DNA of 64,000 nt from Ceratobasidium sp. AG-K (GCA_037039685.1 JAWNGF010000003.1:1054001-1118000), one strand, 5' to 3'. Numbered from the stretch's first letter, positions 49,172 through 60,360 are shown. Numbers and translations are program-made. Notes: generated by a model not told the origin, from the sequence alone.

Positions 49172-49512
49172 ATGGCCGCCAACGCCCCAGAGCTGCAGCA
49201 AACTGGAGCCGTCAACTATAAGCGAACCTCTTTGGTCAGTTTTATTTCAGTTTCCAAAACATGCGTACTTCTTGCACACACCCCGTAATTCAGACCTGCC
49301 CCTGAGCGCTCTGAATACTTTGTTGTCTCCCGGAACGCTTCAGTCGCTCTCGCAGGAAAGGGACGCGCCGCGGAAGGGGCTCAGACTGGGCTCAGGCTCT
49401 TGAAAACTTTGATAGTCGCGCTGATAATTTGGGTTATCCGCTTCGCGTGCCGAGATCGTCTGTTCGGCTACTCATCGTAAGCGCCCAGGTTCTACATGAG
49501 AGCTACATGTGA
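49172..49512 (+). pseudogene. Truncated, decayed copy of the 5' end of the WD40/membrane gene
   Basis: The start MAANAPELQQTGAVN mirrors MSANVSQLQQSGATN of the gene at 43634, with matching DNA around it. At 49218-49219 the splice donor gt of the intact gene is at, which would abolish splicing. Further on, ALENFDSRADNLGYPLRVPR, then SSVRLLIVSAQVLHESYM and a stop (49510-49512), aligns without gaps to AFEDFDSRANDLDHALRVLR and ASIQLLGFSAQVLHEIYRL of the intact gene. No counterpart of later exons is seen before the LINE begins 150 bases on. It is therefore a partial duplicate that has lost splicing and its 3' part. Confidence 0.75.
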
Positions 49513-49648
49513 ACATTGCCGAAAATACCATTTTTTTTCTGTAGCTCGAAGTTGTATGACATTTAATTCAATTTAATGCAAGCGCATATATGCCATAAAT
49601 CCCCTTCCAGACGCGTGTTCGTTTGCTTCTGGAGTCCTAGTCAATCAA

Positions 49649-49663
49649 GCACGTGATCGTAAT
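49649..49663. repeat. Target-site duplication, left copy
   Basis: gcacgtgatcgtaat, identical to 51900-51914. It flanks the LINE on its poly(A) side and contains a CACGTG hexamer. Confidence 0.93.
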
Positions 49664-51899
49664 TTTTTTTTTTTTTTTTTAAATACATCTTTAACGAGCT
49701 ACATGAACACAGGGTCAAACCGCTCGTCCACAAGGGAGGCGTACAGAGGAGGCGTCTGAAGTCAAAGCCGAGCACGGTAAAGAGAGCAGAGGGGGGAGAA
49801 GCTGAAAGGGCCCGAGGGCGGTACGGCGACGAGAAGGAGATCGGGGGACAAAGGGGCAGAGGGAGCCAAAGCAGGGCGGATTAAGTAATAGCGAAAGTGT
49901 TGGAGTCCCGAATGAAGCCGTAGAGGGCCTCGAGTCCAGCTTTGGATCCAAAGATCCTGGGTAGACGGGGAGGGTTGGACACCTTGCGCAGATGTGCCCT
50001 TGCCTCGTGATGCAGGGGGCAGTCCAGGAGGACGTGCCAGGTAGTTTGAATTTTAGTGCCGCACGGACACGCAATGTCCTTATCTGGTATGAACCGTTGG
50101 AAGTACTCGCCGACAGAGCAGTGACCCAGGATGACCTGGACCAGTCGGGAGTGAGTGCTGCGGCGAAGGTCTGGGCCAAGGTGAAAGGCGCCGATTCCAC
50201 CGCCCGAGAGTGATGGCGGGTGGCGGATGGAGGTCTGGACATGGGTGGATTTGTAAGCAGAGGCCCAGTGGGATCTCCATCTTTTGGCGGCTTTCCGGGA
50301 GGCACTCGCGCGTGCCCACGTGATTGTGCGATTGAAGAGTGGGGTCGGGGGAAGGTCGCCTGCCTCTTTGGCGAGTATGTCAGCTTGTTCGTTGCCTTCT
50401 ATGCCGTGGTGGGCTTTGACCCATCGGAGTGTGATGTTGTTATCAGGGTGAGCTGCGAGAAAGGAGTCGATTTCCCTGCGCGCGATAATCGAGCAGAACT
50501 GGTTTGGATGTGCAGTAAGACGTGTGATCTGCTGGACCGCCGATTGGTTATCCGAGTGAATGGGTATACCGTGCGTGTTCGAAGCGAGGGCGAGAGAGAC
50601 GGCACGACGGGTAGCCTGCGCGAGAGCAAACATCTCGGCGTCAAATACCTCCGCCCTTGGTCCGATTCCAATCCGACCGGTCTCCAATTCCTGGCCATTT
50701 TGTATGATGGAGAAACCGCAGCCAACCTTTCGGCAACCTGCCACGATACGCGCTGAGCCGTCAGTGAATACCATCATACGGCTGGATGCAGACTCCGCTG
50801 CGATCATGCCTATGGCGGTTTCCACTGCATGGTCGCGTTCGCTGCGGCTATCCTCTGAGGTGGGGCATATGATTTTGAGTCTCCGTCCGAAATCGTCAGG
50901 CGACTCCCACGGGCTGGCCAGGTATGGGTCGATGTACTCGATGTCGGGGTGGGACAGGGATGCAATCGCATATATGGAGGTAGTTTGAGAGGTGCGGGAG
51001 GTGTCAGGCTGGGGCGCAGCTTGGTCGTGCGAGTCCCACGTCACTGGGAGGCGACGGGCAATTTCTGATTTGATGGGTAAGCGGCGGAGGCGGGCAGAGG
51101 CGCGTTCGATGAGCTTTTGGAGCGTGATGTGCATGGGTGCAATCGACGCTGCATGTTCCATAGCGGGGACTGGCGACGTGCGGAATGCTCCAAGGAGCCA
51201 CCGGAGTCCGACGTTCTGGGTTTTCACAATGGGTGCGATGAGCGACTTGTAGTTCCTGGACCGGAACCATATTGAAGACCCGTATGTGAGGATGGGGACG
51301 ACGCAGGTTTTGAAGAGGATGCGGGCGTGGTAGACTGAGAGCCCACGGACCGTATTGGCGAGCATCTTGAGGCCGGCAATGACGGACAGTCCTTTGATGG
51401 CCATCTTGCGTACGTGGTCCTTGAAGTTCAGCCGACGGTCGAGGAAGAACCCCAGCCATCGAATAGAGTCGGCAGCTCTGACGGTATGCGCGCCGCCGTT
51501 GGGTTTCTCTAGGACAACGTTCGGGTTCTGCGTCAGGTCGCGGTTTGAGCAGGCAAAGTGGATGAGTTCGCTCTTCTCGAGTTCGAATTCGAGGCCAAGC
51601 TTCCTGAGGGTGGAGTTGGCTGTCTGGGCGGCTTCCTCGAGTTCGTCCCGATTAGAGTTGAAGGACCGGCCAGTAACCATGATAGTGAAGTCGTCAACGT
51701 ATGCTCGGACTGAGATCTCGGGCTCATGGCGAAAGAGGTAGAGGATTGGGAGCGAGTAGAGCGAAGAGAGAACGGGAGAGAGCGGAGACCCTTGTGGAAT
51801 CCCTACAGGCTGAAGCAAGACCGGATTGCATAGGAGATCGTCGATTCTAATCTGGATGGAGCGATTCTGGAGATAGGATCCGAGCCAGCCACAGATGGT
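49664..51899 (-). mobile_element. 5'-truncated non-LTR retrotransposon (LINE)
   Basis: A 2.2-kb insertion in reverse orientation. Its 3' poly(A) appears as a run of T at 49663-49680, its 5' end is cut inside the reverse-transcriptase domain at 51899, and a perfect 15-bp duplication flanks it. These three marks are the signature of target-primed reverse transcription with early arrest. The coding part retains late RT motifs, RNase H and a Cys/His C-terminal motif, as in fungal Tad/L1-type elements with RNase H. Base composition is more GC-rich than the surrounding intergenic DNA. Confidence 0.95.
49881..51899 (-). CDS. LINE ORF2 fragment: reverse transcriptase C-terminal part, RNase H
   Basis: The frame is open from the truncation point to the stop at 49881-49883, about 672 codons without a break. 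It begins inside RT with ICGWLGSYLQNRSIQIRI, then GIPQGSPLSPVLSSLYSL and the catalytic YVDDF (AYVDDFTIM). RNase H follows with all acidic residues apparent: VFTDGSARIVAGC, AEVFDAEMFALAQATRRAVS, IPIHSDNQSAVQQI and LRWVKAHHGIEGNEQADILA. Near the end is CPCGTKIQTTWHVLLDCPLH, the Cys/His motif common in fungal LINEs. The endonuclease, ORF1 and the first RT motifs are absent, so this copy cannot move by itself. The undamaged frame points to a recent insertion. The internal ATG at 51818 is not the natural start. Confidence 0.95.
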   Translation of the reverse strand, partial: TICGWLGSYLQNRSIQIRIDDLLCNPVLLQPVGIPQGSPLSPVLSSLYSLPILYLFRHEPEISVRAYVDDFTIMVTGRSFNSNRDELEEAAQTANSTLRKLGLEFELEKSELIHFACSNRDLTQNPNVVLEKPNGGAHTVRAADSIRWLGFFLDRRLNFKDHVRKMAIKGLSVIAGLKMLANTVRGLSVYHARILFKTCVVPILTYGSSIWFRSRNYKSLIAPIVKTQNVGLRWLLGAFRTSPVPAMEHAASIAPMHITLQKLIERASARLRRLPIKSEIARRLPVTWDSHDQAAPQPDTSRTSQTTSIYAIASLSHPDIEYIDPYLASPWESPDDFGRRLKIICPTSEDSRSERDHAVETAIGMIAAESASSRMMVFTDGSARIVAGCRKVGCGFSIIQNGQELETGRIGIGPRAEVFDAEMFALAQATRRAVSLALASNTHGIPIHSDNQSAVQQITRLTAHPNQFCSIIARREIDSFLAAHPDNNITLRWVKAHHGIEGNEQADILAKEAGDLPPTPLFNRTITWARASASRKAAKRWRSHWASAYKSTHVQTSIRHPPSLSGGGIGAFHLGPDLRRSTHSRLVQVILGHCSVGEYFQRFIPDKDIACPCGTKIQTTWHVLLDCPLHHEARAHLRKVSNPPRLPRIFGSKAGLEALYGFIRDSNTFAIT

Positions 51900-51914
51900 G
51901 CACGTGATCGTAAT
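51900..51914. repeat. Target-site duplication, right copy
   Basis: gcacgtgatcgtaat, identical to 49649-49663. It borders the 5'-truncated end of the LINE, 115 bases before the TRM11 start codon. Confidence 0.93.
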
Positions 51915-52029
51915 CGAGTCAACTGCAATTGGAAAACTTCGGGTTTAGCAGTATTGACCACGACTAATACAGTACCTGAAGAAAGCCATTCTCTGTGATT
52001 GGCAGCAAGGCTCACACGACATTTCGATT

Positions 52030-54026
52030 ATGCCAACCAGCTATCTGATTCATTTCGCTGTCACTCACGCCGAGTTCCGCATCCCCGAACTCCTCTCAGT
52101 CGCGCAATGTTATAACTTTGCTGTTACACTTCCGCGGGAGTCTGAGATCGATATTAGCCGACCTTTTCTGACGGTGCAGATAGAACGAGATGATGATGCG
52201 AGGAAGCTAGCTGAGCGTTGTATCTTGGTCAAGTAATTCAATATTTTACTGGGCTCAGTATTTAGCCATAACTACCCTCCCGACCCTAGGGCAGTATACG
52301 CGCTCTGGGCGCAAGGAACTTCCTACGAGTCCCTTCATGCAGCTAACAAGGAGAATAAATCATTATGGGACACCGAATTCTACCAGACTTCGAGGTTCAG
52401 ATTTAATGTTATGGCCTACTCGCATACACTGTCCAGGGAGAGGCAGAAGGACATTATGAATTCGTTTGCGTACATGGGATACAAGGTGAGATGGAGAGTG
52501 AAAGAGACGATATGAAGCTAAACTTAAGGTTGAGGCAGGGAAAGATCGATATGAAGGACCCTGAGTTCGTTATGGCATACATCGAGGAATGTAAGTTGGA
52601 TACCTTGCGATCAGTTCTGGGACCAACGGATTGACGCTTGTATGGAGATCCCGACTCGCATGGCTGGCCAAGGCATAAACACCAATTAGATGGGGAGTTT
52701 ATCCAGGCTGTGTTTGGTAGACTGGTGAGTTGCTGATTGTTCCACGCATGATTACTCCTAAGCAACCTCGAAAAAACACAATGGGAAGGATAGGTGGCAG
52801 AAGGTACCGCTCGCAAACTCATTGCCGCGTTTGACGTGAAGAAAAGGGAGTACTTCGGTAACACAAGCATGGAAGCGGAAGTCTCGTTGTTAATGGCCAA
52901 TCAATCTTTGGTATGGTTTTCCTCCGTGTATTGTTCTACTTTCACCTATAGCGATGATTTGCTTGGTTTATGCGCATGTACCTTGATATATGTCCTCGAC
53001 CCAGGCCGCTCCCGGAAAGTTGATCTACGACCCTTTTGTTGGAACCGGTAGCATGTTGTACGTGAGTGTATTTTATTTGCGGTGGGGCTTGGGGCCTATA
53101 TTTTGCCTTTGTTTTTGCCTTGACAGACCGCGGCTCATTTTGGTGCCCTAGTCTTCGGAAGCGACATCGACGGCAGACAAATGCGGGGCAAAGGTCAGTT
53201 CCTCGAGGCACGTCGGGTTCCTCCCTTCCACTGACAGTTTCATCGGATACCAGAGACCACTCCGGGGATCCGAAGAGCCGCTGCTCAATACAACGTTCTT
53301 CCACGAATCCTTGACCTGTGTACTTTCGACGTCACCCAAGGCCCGCTCAGGAGAGGAGGGTTATTTGATGCAATAGTCACCGATCCTCCATGTAAGTCTA
53401 CCGTTTCAATCGAACCTATGAGCTTGGGTCTGACGAAATCATGCAGATGGCGTTCGTGCAGGAGCCAAGCGACTCGGTCGCAAAGAAGGCCAAGAGATGC
53501 GAACAGAACCACTTGTACTACGAGATGGATCTCTATCGTACACGTTCGTACTTTCCCGTCCTATCGAATACCGCAACTGATTCAAGTGTAGGCATAAGAC
53601 ATACGTACCTCCAACTAAACCATACGAATTGTCTGCGCTCGCCTTGGACCTAGTCGAGCTCGCGCGATACCTGCTCGTCCCCGGCGGTCGACTAGTCTTC
53701 TTCTTGCCAACCGTGACGGACGATTATGCGCCGGTTGACGTACCTCGATGCGAAGGAATGGAGCTCCGCGCCAATAGTTTACAGAATTTCGGCAAGTGGG
53801 GAAGGAGGGTGAGTCCGGGCTGTTCGTTTCAGCAGCGGAGCTAAACATCTTGCAGTTGATCACGATGGAGAAGATTACGACGGACGAGTATCCCGCTCCG
53901 ACATTTGGCCTGCAAGAGCTTGGGGAGGAACGGACGCCGGCGCATAAGAACTTTAGGGACAAGTATTTCAAGGGGTTCCGAAAGGACGAGGAGCTCGAAA
54001 CGGATGGCGTGGCTGATGTCAAGTAG
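52030..54026 (+). CDS. TRM11: tRNA (guanine-10-N2)-methyltransferase catalytic subunit Trm11
   Basis: Methylates G10 of cytosolic tRNAs as a complex with Trm112. The N-terminal part (MPTSYLIHFAVTHAEFRIPE, then LLSVAQCYNFAV) belongs to the THUMP-containing region of Trm11. FRFNVMAYSHTLSRERQKDI and MNSFAYMGYK follow, then DGEFIQAVFGRLVAEGTARK and FDVKKREYFGNTSMEAEVSL. The SAM motif is LIYDPFVGTGSML, with GALVFGSDIDGRQMRGK after it. The catalytic motif is FDAIVTDPPYGVRAGA (an Asp-Pro-Pro-Tyr centre). ALDLVELARYLLVPGGRLVF-FLP is the following strand and helix, and PAPTFGLQELGEERTPAHKN-FRDKYF is near the end. About ten introns. The LINE lies directly upstream, so the promoter is confined to little more than 100 bases or extends into the element. 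Confidence 0.94.
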
Positions 54027-55126
54027 TTTGTTGGACTAGTATAAATGAACATGATAAATTGTTGCAACGTTCCAAGTTAGCGATCGGGTTGATGAAACAT
54101 GGTTTAATTTTCGGCCGTCGTGGCCGGCATCGTCTCTACTGGCCTCTGCAATTAGAGGCGTGGTGGCGCCGGTCATATCGGAGGCATGGACGTCCCTTCT
54201 CGAAGATTGTCTTGGGATATTTTACGTACGTCGCATGTATGCGTACTGGTTTGAGCCGGACCGCCGATCGTACTGTAAAAAAGAGTAGCCGACGCTCCAA
54301 AACGCGAGGCGCTCAGATGAAACGGCTTGGTAACGTCAGCCTACCCCAGCGTTAGGTCCCTTGGAGGCGTTCTAGTATAGTCTCGTACAACTCGACAAGC
54401 GCTCATCCGCGTGGGCCTCGTGTTGCTTTTTACTCGGACGTTCTGGAAACGCATTGCGTGTCCAACCTATGCGTCTCGATCTTACTTTGCCACGGCACGC
54501 CGAACACGATTTTGGCTCTACAGGCGTGGATGTGGCGTCGGTATGGCATGGGACGTTGATCGCCACGAGTCATTGACGGCTTACAAAATAAAGAATAAAT
54601 CGAGATTTCACAGGGTCGGGGCGGAGTTGTGGCACACGCTCAGCTCTACCGAGAGGATATCTGCGCAGCCGAAAACGGCTTACGTCACTGAAATGATTTT
54701 CCGGGGCACCTGCTGGCGTTCTAGAGCAGCAGGTGGCCAGCTCGGGTTTATTCAGGCCGGGTGGGAGATTGCTTATGTCATGCATATGATTGGCTAGAAG
54801 TGCAGAGTGACGGGCAACGCAGCGTGGAGGCTGAGGTTGGGGATCGCCAGCTGTGTGGGACGATCGATGGAAGAGTAACCGGGGTGCTCAATTGTAAATC
54901 CGGTCCCAAATGGGATCGTTGACAGTGTCCTGCACGGGTATACTGGCAACAAGATACATTCGACATGCGAGGCAACTGATGCGATCATGGACAACGGCCA
55001 CACTGGCGCGTTGCGGGCGAGGGTTCATTTGTATGCTCGTATAGAGATGATCGCTGATATGGGAATGAGTCATGTTCGGCGGCTGGGCGAAATACTTACG
55101 CAGAAACAGAGACGTCCACCGCAGTC
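54027..55126. other. Intergenic region between TRM11 and NDUFB3
   Basis: About 1.1 kb between two convergent genes. The 128-codon frame at 54411 and several minus-strand frames at 54370-55073 overlap one another and show no domain or repeat. Possibly 3' untranslated and eroded sequence. Confidence 0.3.
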
Positions 55127-55312
55127 CTAGTGATGATCGTCCTTTTTCTCTGGGAGAATAAACTTTTCTGCGGCGACATAGACGCCGAATGCGACCACGG
55201 CGATGCCAAAGCCCGGAAGCGAGTTTTTAAACATGGCACGGTTTGAGAATATAGGGTGCTTTCGCCAGGCCTCGCGCTTTGCCCAAGGATCGCGGTAGAG
55301 GGGGTCGGGCAT
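55127..55312 (-). CDS. Complex I B12 subunit (NDUFB3-like)
   Basis: A complete 61-residue protein in one exon. It is an accessory subunit of mitochondrial NADH:ubiquinone oxidoreductase, in the membrane arm. The start MPDPLYRDPWAKREAWRKHP followed by IFSNRAMFKNSLPGF is the B12 family signature (Asp-Pro-Trp-Ala-x-Arg-Glu-Ala-Trp-Arg). One membrane helix follows (GIAVVAFGVYVAAEKFIL), and the tail is charged (PEKKDDHH). Length fits fungal homologues. It diverges from topoisomerase I with 230 bases between start codons. Confidence 0.92.
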   Translation of the reverse strand: MPDPLYRDPWAKREAWRKHPIFSNRAMFKNSLPGFGIAVVAFGVYVAAEKFILPEKKDDHH

Positions 55313-55542
55313 GGTGGCGGTGGTGGTGTGTGTCAGGAAATGAAATAAGCCCGATTAGGGGTTGAATGGTGGGAAATGATTGATTAGGGCCGGTTCACGT
55401 CCCTTCAACCATTTTTCCGCGCGGACCATCTTCCTGGCACTCTCCCACCTCCTTCGTCTCTATCCCTCTCTGCCTGCCCTCCCCCCACGCGTGGCCGCCG
55501 GACTATCTGCGACGACGACGAATAAAATTTGACGACCTTGAT

Positions 55543-58500
55543 ATGGCAAGACGCGTGACCAGCGACTCTGAGAGTGGCGACGACGCCCCGCTCGCCCAGT
55601 CGTCGACAGCCACCAGCAGGGCAACCAGCAAGCGCCCACGGCCCTCGGCCTCCGCGGACGACACCCCGGTGGGTTGAGCTCGTATGCGGTGTGTACTCTG
55701 CTGACAATCCACAGGCAAAGCGCCCGAGGAGCGCGCTGGGCAGCGAGGACGATGACAAGGACGTTGCAAAGCCTGCCAAACAACTCGCGTCTGCTGCCAT
55801 TCCGCTGCCTGGTTCGGTCAAGGCACGTGCCAATGGCAATGGCCGCACCCCTGCATCCAAGAGCGACATGACTGCGTTGGGCAAGCACGAGGCCAAGGTG
55901 CCCCTCATCAAGACCGAAGACGGCGACGTCGACATGGCCGATGCCGACGAGTCTGACGACGAACCGCTGAACAAGCGTGTCAAGGCCAGCGCTAATGGAA
56001 AGGCCAAGTCCCGTCCTTCTCGCCAGGTCAAGCAAGAGTCCGAGAGCGAGAGCGAGGATGACGTTCCACTCAGCCAACAACGCCGGGACGACAGCGGGGA
56101 AGAAGAGCTCTCGGAGTCAGAGTCTGAATCTGAGCCCGACGTCCCGCTCTTGAAGAAACCTGCTGCTCGCAAAAAAGTCAAGGCCGAGTCGGATGCATCC
56201 GAGGACGAGAAGCCCCCCAAGCCGGCCAAGAAGAACGGCAAGGCCGCCGTCAAGACCGAGGACGACGATGTCAAGCCCAAGGCAAAAGGCAAAGGCAAGG
56301 CCAAGAAGGAAGCCGACGGCACCGAAAAGCTGAGCGCTCGTGCACTCAAGAAGCAAAAGGAAGAGGAGGAAGAGGCGGAGCGCTTCAAGTGGTATGTTTA
56401 TTATTTTCTACCGTGACCTCGTTCTCATCGTCGCACCAGGTGGGAGGAGCAGGCCCTGGGCGACGGCACCTCCAAGTGGACCACACTCGAGCACGCCGGT
56501 GTCCTCTTCCCACCGCCCTATGAGCCACTACCCAAAGACGTCAAGATGAAATACGATGGTTGGTGCCCTCTGTCGTCATCATTTCGTCTGCTTACCCGTG
56601 CATACAGGCAAGGTCGTTCATCTCCCTCCCGAGTCCGAGGAACTTGCGGGCTGGTTCGCCGCCTTGCTCGAGACCGAGCATGCCGCCGACGAAGTTTTCC
56701 AGAAAAACTTTTTCGACGACTGGCAGCTGGTTCTCAAGAAGAACCCTCCTGTAAGTGTGTACTATCGTCTCCGTCGTTCCCTCCCCCCCCTCCCTGTCTC
56801 TGTCGGTCCTCGACCTTGTGTTCATGTGGCTGACCCTCCCACCTCAGACCAACGGCATCACCATCAAAGAGTTCTCCAAATGCGACTTCCGACCCATGTT
56901 CGAACACTTTGAGGCTGAAAAGGCTCGCAAGAAGGCCATGACCGCCGCCGAGAAGAAGGCACTCAAGGAGGTCAAGACCAAGGATGAGGAAAAGTATACC
57001 ACATGCTTGATGGACGGTCGCCCCGAAAAAGTTGGCAACTTCAGGATCGAACCTCCTGGCCTGTTTAGAGGACGCGGGAAGCACCCCAAGAAGGGCAAGC
57101 ACAAGGTGGGTCTCCCTCGCTTGCACAATCTACCCGTACCGACTCGATTCCCCCCAGCACCGTCTACGCCCCGAAGATATTACGATCAACATTGGCCAGA
57201 ACGCCCCTGTGCCTGTGCCAAACATCCCTGGCAAGTGGGGCAAGGTGCAACACGATCAGACCGTGACGTGGCTCGCCAGCTGGAAGGAGAACGTCAACGG
57301 CAACTTCAAGTATGTCTTCCTCGCCGCCGGCAGTTCCCTCAAGGGCCAGAGCGACATGCAAAAGTTTGAAAAGGCGCGCGAGCTCAAGGTGTGTTTCTCC
57401 TTTGTTCCCCCTGCCTGGAATTAAACGTTTGGGTAGAAACATGTCGACCGTATTCGTGAAGACTATACCAAAGACTTGAAGAACAAGACGAGCGCCGACC
57501 GTCAACGTGCCACCGCCATGTACTTTATCGATCGTCTCGCTCTTCGAGCGGGTAACGAAAAGGGCGAAGACGAGGCAGACACTGTCGGCTGTTGTTCCTT
57601 GCGTTACGAGCACGTCATGCTCGAGCCTCCGAACAAGCTCATCTTTGACTTCTTGGGTAAAGACTCGATTCGGTACTACAACGTCGTCGAAGTCGAGCCT
57701 CAGATCTTCAAGAACATTCGTATCTTCAAGGGTGACGGCAAAGGCGAGGGTGATGCCCTGTTTGATCGAGTCTCGGTTCGTATCCGGTCACCTTGTCGGT
57801 TACGTCCGACTAACCGATACCATAGACTGGTGGCTTGAACAAACACTTGACGTCGTACATGAAGGGACTCTCGGCCAAGGTATTCCGTACCTACAACGCC
57901 TCGATCACGTTCCAGAAGCAGCTCGACGAGAACACACCTGCCGATGCCGACCTTACGCAAAAGCTCATTGCATACAATCGTGCGAACCGCATGGTAGCCA
58001 TCTTGTGTAACCATCAAAAGAGCGTGAGCAAGAACCACGACGCGAGTATGGGCAAGCTTGGCGATCAGGTTAGTTACCTCGAGTAGTTACCGTTGGTCGT
58101 CGTTGACGTCTCGCAGTTGAAAGGCCTCAAGTACAACCGCATGAAGCTCCGCCACCAACTGTTCGCCCAGGACAAGAAACTCAAGAAGAAACATCCCGAG
58201 CTGGCCGACCTCGAGTCTGATCTCGACGACGAGTTTATCGAGCGCTGGGAAGACGCCAAGCGCAAAGAAGAGATTGAAAAGGCTCGCAAAAAGTTTGAAA
58301 AGGACAATGAGAAGCGAGTCGAAAAGGGCGAGAAAGAGGAAAAGGAGAGCGCCCTCGAGGACAAGATTGCGGACATCAACGCTGAGTACGATCGACTCGA
58401 GACGGAGCGTGGTACCGAGCAAGCCGTCGCGCCCAAGGGTCGTACACCGGAAAAGATTCTCGATGCGATTGCCAAGGTCGACGAGAAGATCAAGATGTTC

Positions 58501-58792
58501 AAGTTCAAGCTGCAGGACAAGGAGGAGGGCAAGGAGGTCGCGTTGGGAACGAGTAAGATCAACTACCTGGACCCGAGGTACGTCGTTTGCTGCCATGTTA
58601 TATGCGTGTGCTCATGTTTGCATAGGATTACTGCCGCGTGGTGTAAAAAGCACAATGTCCCGATCGAGAAGATCTTTGCCAAGACCTTGTTGAACAAGTG
58701 TAAGTCCGACGTTGATCTGATATTGCGTGTGTTGACGTACGGTTACGCCAGTCCCATGGGCAATGGAGATCGACGAGGATTGGAAATTCTAG
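55543..58792 (+). CDS. TOP1: DNA topoisomerase I (type IB)
   Basis: Relaxes supercoils in front of polymerases by transient single-strand breaks. It starts [20 protein letters not shown]. The first ~280 residues are a disordered Lys/Glu/Asp/Ser tail with nuclear-localisation clusters ([13 protein letters not shown]). The core begins [40 protein letters not shown], then [42 protein letters not shown] and [10 protein letters not shown]. Catalytic residues lie in [20 protein letters not shown] and in [36 protein letters not shown] follows. After a charged coiled-coil linker ([18 protein letters not shown]) comes [14 protein letters not shown] with the active-site Tyr. The end is [13 protein letters not shown] at 58792. 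About nine short introns. The exons are markedly GC-rich, as in a well-expressed gene. Confidence 0.97.
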
Positions 58793-59034
58793 ACTATTGC
58801 GTATCATGTCTTATTCTATTCTCATCACATCCAAGACTGTTGTCATGTTCATACATATTGATATCGCATCGCGCATCCTTGCTTTTCTTCTTCATTGTGT
58901 TGTTTTTGTACTCGGGTTTTGGGACACCTTGGGTTTGTTTGTGTCGTAAATTGATATACGGTTATGGATTCAACAATGTGCGCATACATGGGCATTGCCG
59001 ATAGAATACACGAAATAATGCACAAGTCGCTCGA

Positions 59035-60051
59035 TTAGAAGAATCCGCCTCCTTTTTTGGTGTTTTTAGCCCAATACTCGGGTTCGTCGGGTGTCTCTTT
59101 CTTATCTGCTTCAAACTCCATCTCGATCCTATCTGGAACGTCGTCCCCTGGCTGGGCAGTCTCCAGCGCGTTTGGCGCACCACGAACAGGCGCACCTGCG
59201 TTACCCGTCAAGTCTACACCTTTGAACCCCTCTGCGCGAGTCAAGCCCGGTGCGCTTGGGTCCGCGTCGGGCGTTTCGGTAGGATCAGGAGGTGCTTGGA
59301 TCGTATACCCCGCATCACCAAGATCCATTCCGAGTGCCAGGAGCGCTTGTTGCGCCTCGGACCAGAATGCCGACCAAGCTTCGGGTACGGATTCTTGGTC
59401 TGTCACACATGAGCCTTGGTAGAGAGAGAGAGAGGCGGAGGTGCGTACCTTTAAGGAACTGGTCACAGAGCATCGAAAGTCCTTTGGCGTCTTCAAACAC
59501 GTTTGAATACTTGGCGCGTTGGGGATCCGAAGCTGGGATACCATCGAGTTCCCAGACGATCGTTTTGACGATGTGAATGGCGCAGAGGCGAGCGAGGTGA
59601 AGGTCGTCACCATCCACCGAGGGGATGGTTTCGAATGTCTGGAAAAAAAAGGAATGTAGATATGGATTAGTCGAGCTTAATGCATACTCACCTGCAGATA
59701 GTGCTCGGGAGACGTCTCGGGCTGAGGTCGACTCAGGAACAAGAACAGTTGAAAGACGAGAGCATATGCGCGTTCCATGCGGTTTGCAGCATCAAACACC
59801 CCGGCGTCTGGGTGTTTATTGTCGAGCTCTACGAGGAGCTTTGGACTTTGCGCAGCGGTGTAGGAGACTCGATGGAGGTAGTCCAGCCACTCTGCTTCTG
59901 TAAAGTCTTCCCTCGGGAGTGGAGGCTCGGGGGGATTCTCGATCCGCTTCGGTAGTGATGTTTGGAAAGCTCGTGTAAGCTCTAAGATACCAGGATTAAT
60001 ACAATATCGTGTACTGTGGTGCACATAATACATACGAGGACCAAATTTCAT
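59035..60051 (-). CDS. Unrecognised helical cytosolic-type protein
   Basis: Exons: MKFGP joined by a 5' gtatgt intron to QLTRAFQTSLPKRIENPPEP, then PLPREDFTEAEWLDYLHRVS and YTAAQSPKLLVELDNKHPDA, then NRMERAYALVFQLFLFLSRP. A second exon contains FETIPSVDGDDLHLARLCAI, HIVKTIVWELDGIPASDPQR and DAKGLSMLCDQFLK. The last begins SVPEAWSAFWSEAQQALLAL and ends in a Pro/Asp/Gly-rich tail, PEYWAKNTKKGGGFF. The three blocks join in frame and have an amphipathic helical character, so the gene is real, but I know no family for it. It diverges from CUS2 at 60361. Confidence 0.65.
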
Positions 60052-60360
60052 TTCATGTCGAGAGCGAGTGGCCAGGGAGCTAGGTCGGAGCAGAGTCTAA
60101 TTGTGGGTCAAACCGCACTCGAAGGATTTATGCGCCCAAAACCACTCAACTATACGCGCACTATATGCTCTCGTGCATAGTCGGCGAGGAACTGATCGAG
60201 CCAACTGACGGAGCATTGTTGTCAGATCCAAGTTAGAATTTCCTCGGTTCTGGTGCAGCGACTCACGTGACGTAACGGACCAGTACCCCAGTTACACTTG
60301 ACGTGATTCTGTCCTCGACCTCGTCTCGTAACGTCGTGAATTTCTACCGATTCAACAACG

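Noticed and set aside
49715..50756. Several long frames on both strands
   Set aside because: Shadows of the LINE RT/RNase H frame in GC-rich sequence.
54411..54797. 128-codon frame between TRM11 and NDUFB3
   Set aside because: No family resemblance, no supporting splice pattern and equally long overlapping frames on the other strand.
55405..56388. 327-codon Ser/Leu-rich frame on the minus strand
   Set aside because: Antisense to the TOP1 N-terminal exon; its Ser/Leu runs are the complement of Glu/Asp/Lys-rich codons, with no domain of its own.
58074..58596. Two Leu/Ser-rich minus-strand frames
   Set aside because: Antisense to the Lys/Glu-rich linker and C-terminus of topoisomerase I.
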